Assembly (NCBI GenBank): GCA_947461015.1
Contig: CANHIR010000106.1
Coordinates: forward strand, 1-6,627
From: Bacteroidota bacterium
GTDB taxonomy: Bacteria > Bacteroidota > Bacteroidia > Chitinophagales > Chitinophagaceae
Direction of reading: 5' to 3'
DNA: 6,627 bases
In this document: piece by piece, positions 6,524-6,627 of the stretch
Position numbering within the stretch: position 1 is the first letter of the stretch
Layout of the letters: every line of letters starts with the position of its first letter
Made by a program: the position numbers and the translations under genes
Notes under the pieces: generated by a model
What the model was told of the DNA's origin: nothing
The model's input: the letters and a program-made list of their open reading frames with translations, nothing else
The model's database searches: none

Positions 6524-6627
6524 ATTCATATTGCTGTAAATCGTTTTTAGTCCATTCCATATGATCTACCCATCTTAACAAAGCCAATACCCTTGGTAAT
6601 AAACCACTCAATACGAATATAAATAAA
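6357..6627 (-). CDS. C-terminal part of a membrane protein, probably COG4299/NagX-like N-acetyltransferase (cut by window edge)
   Basis: The minus-strand frame is open from the right edge to a TAG at 6357, so the 89 residues visible are the C-terminus and the real start lies outside the window. The visible part opens with a hydrophobic stretch, LFIFVLSGLLPRVLALLRW, then has a soluble loop of about 40 residues and a final membrane helix (about 61-80: GSFIYALCFIGFMFTLAYIL). It ends in a positively charged tail, DKKKIYIKV, expected in the cytoplasm. The FVLSGLL helix, the late S-x-x-YAL helix and the KKKIYIKV ending recall the ends of COG4299 / heparan-alpha-glucosaminide N-acetyltransferase-like proteins (NagX), multi-helix inner-membrane proteins linked to amino-sugar use. 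This is pattern memory without a search. The catalytic N-terminal region cannot be seen. The gene converges on the MurU-like gene with 35 bases between stops. Confidence 0.6.
   Translation of the reverse strand, partial: LFIFVLSGLLPRVLALLRWVDHMEWTKNDLQQYELNPVYTNLLRWFYEHVCKNINSDLRVGSFIYALCFIGFMFTLAYILDKKKIYIKV

Noticed and set aside
6357..6611. Complete small membrane protein or truncated glycosyltransferase starting at a TTG at 6611
   Set aside because: The reading frame stays open through 6627 with hydrophobic residues before that TTG, so it is more simply the tail of a larger protein that begins outside the window.

Overview
The window is A+T-rich DNA that most likely comes from a member of the Bacteroidota, probably of the Chitinophagaceae type. 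Three things point there. The TonB-dependent receptor carries an N-terminal carboxypeptidase-regulatory-like domain, the starts lack clear Shine-Dalgarno sequences, and one intergenic region holds a TTTG / TAnnTTTG-like promoter. The family assignment is inference from protein style, not from a marker gene.

Layout from left to right: (1) a plus-strand Rieske non-haem iron oxygenase alpha subunit (64-1155); (2) a strong hairpin with T-runs on both sides, serving as a shared terminator; (3) a convergent minus-strand TonB-dependent outer-membrane receptor of 933 residues (1230-4031); (4) a divergent intergenic region of 100 bases; (5) a tight plus-strand gene pair: a sugar-kinase-like protein fused to the C-terminal domain of RapZ (4132-5571), then, six bases later, a MurU-like sugar-1-phosphate nucleotidyltransferase (5578-6321); (6) a convergent minus-strand gene cut by the right edge (6357-6627), whose visible C-terminus resembles the COG4299/NagX (heparan-alpha-glucosaminide N-acetyltransferase-like) membrane proteins. 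No gap exceeds 300 bases.

The most interesting part is the kinase-nucleotidyltransferase pair. The kinase half matches AmgK (anomeric kinase for MurNAc/GlcNAc) and its partner matches MurU, so together they look like the cell-wall-sugar recycling shortcut that makes UDP-amino sugars without passing through GlcN-6-P. The kinase is fused to the RapZ C-terminal domain, which in Escherichia coli binds glucosamine-6-phosphate and small RNAs and controls GlmS. The usual RapZ P-loop ATPase half is absent. This suggests a recycling enzyme with a built-in amino-sugar-phosphate sensor, an arrangement I do not know to have been characterised. The NagX-like neighbour also fits an amino-sugar theme. The Rieske enzyme has a glutamate at the inter-subunit bridging position, as in the carnitine oxygenase CntA, and appears functionally separate.
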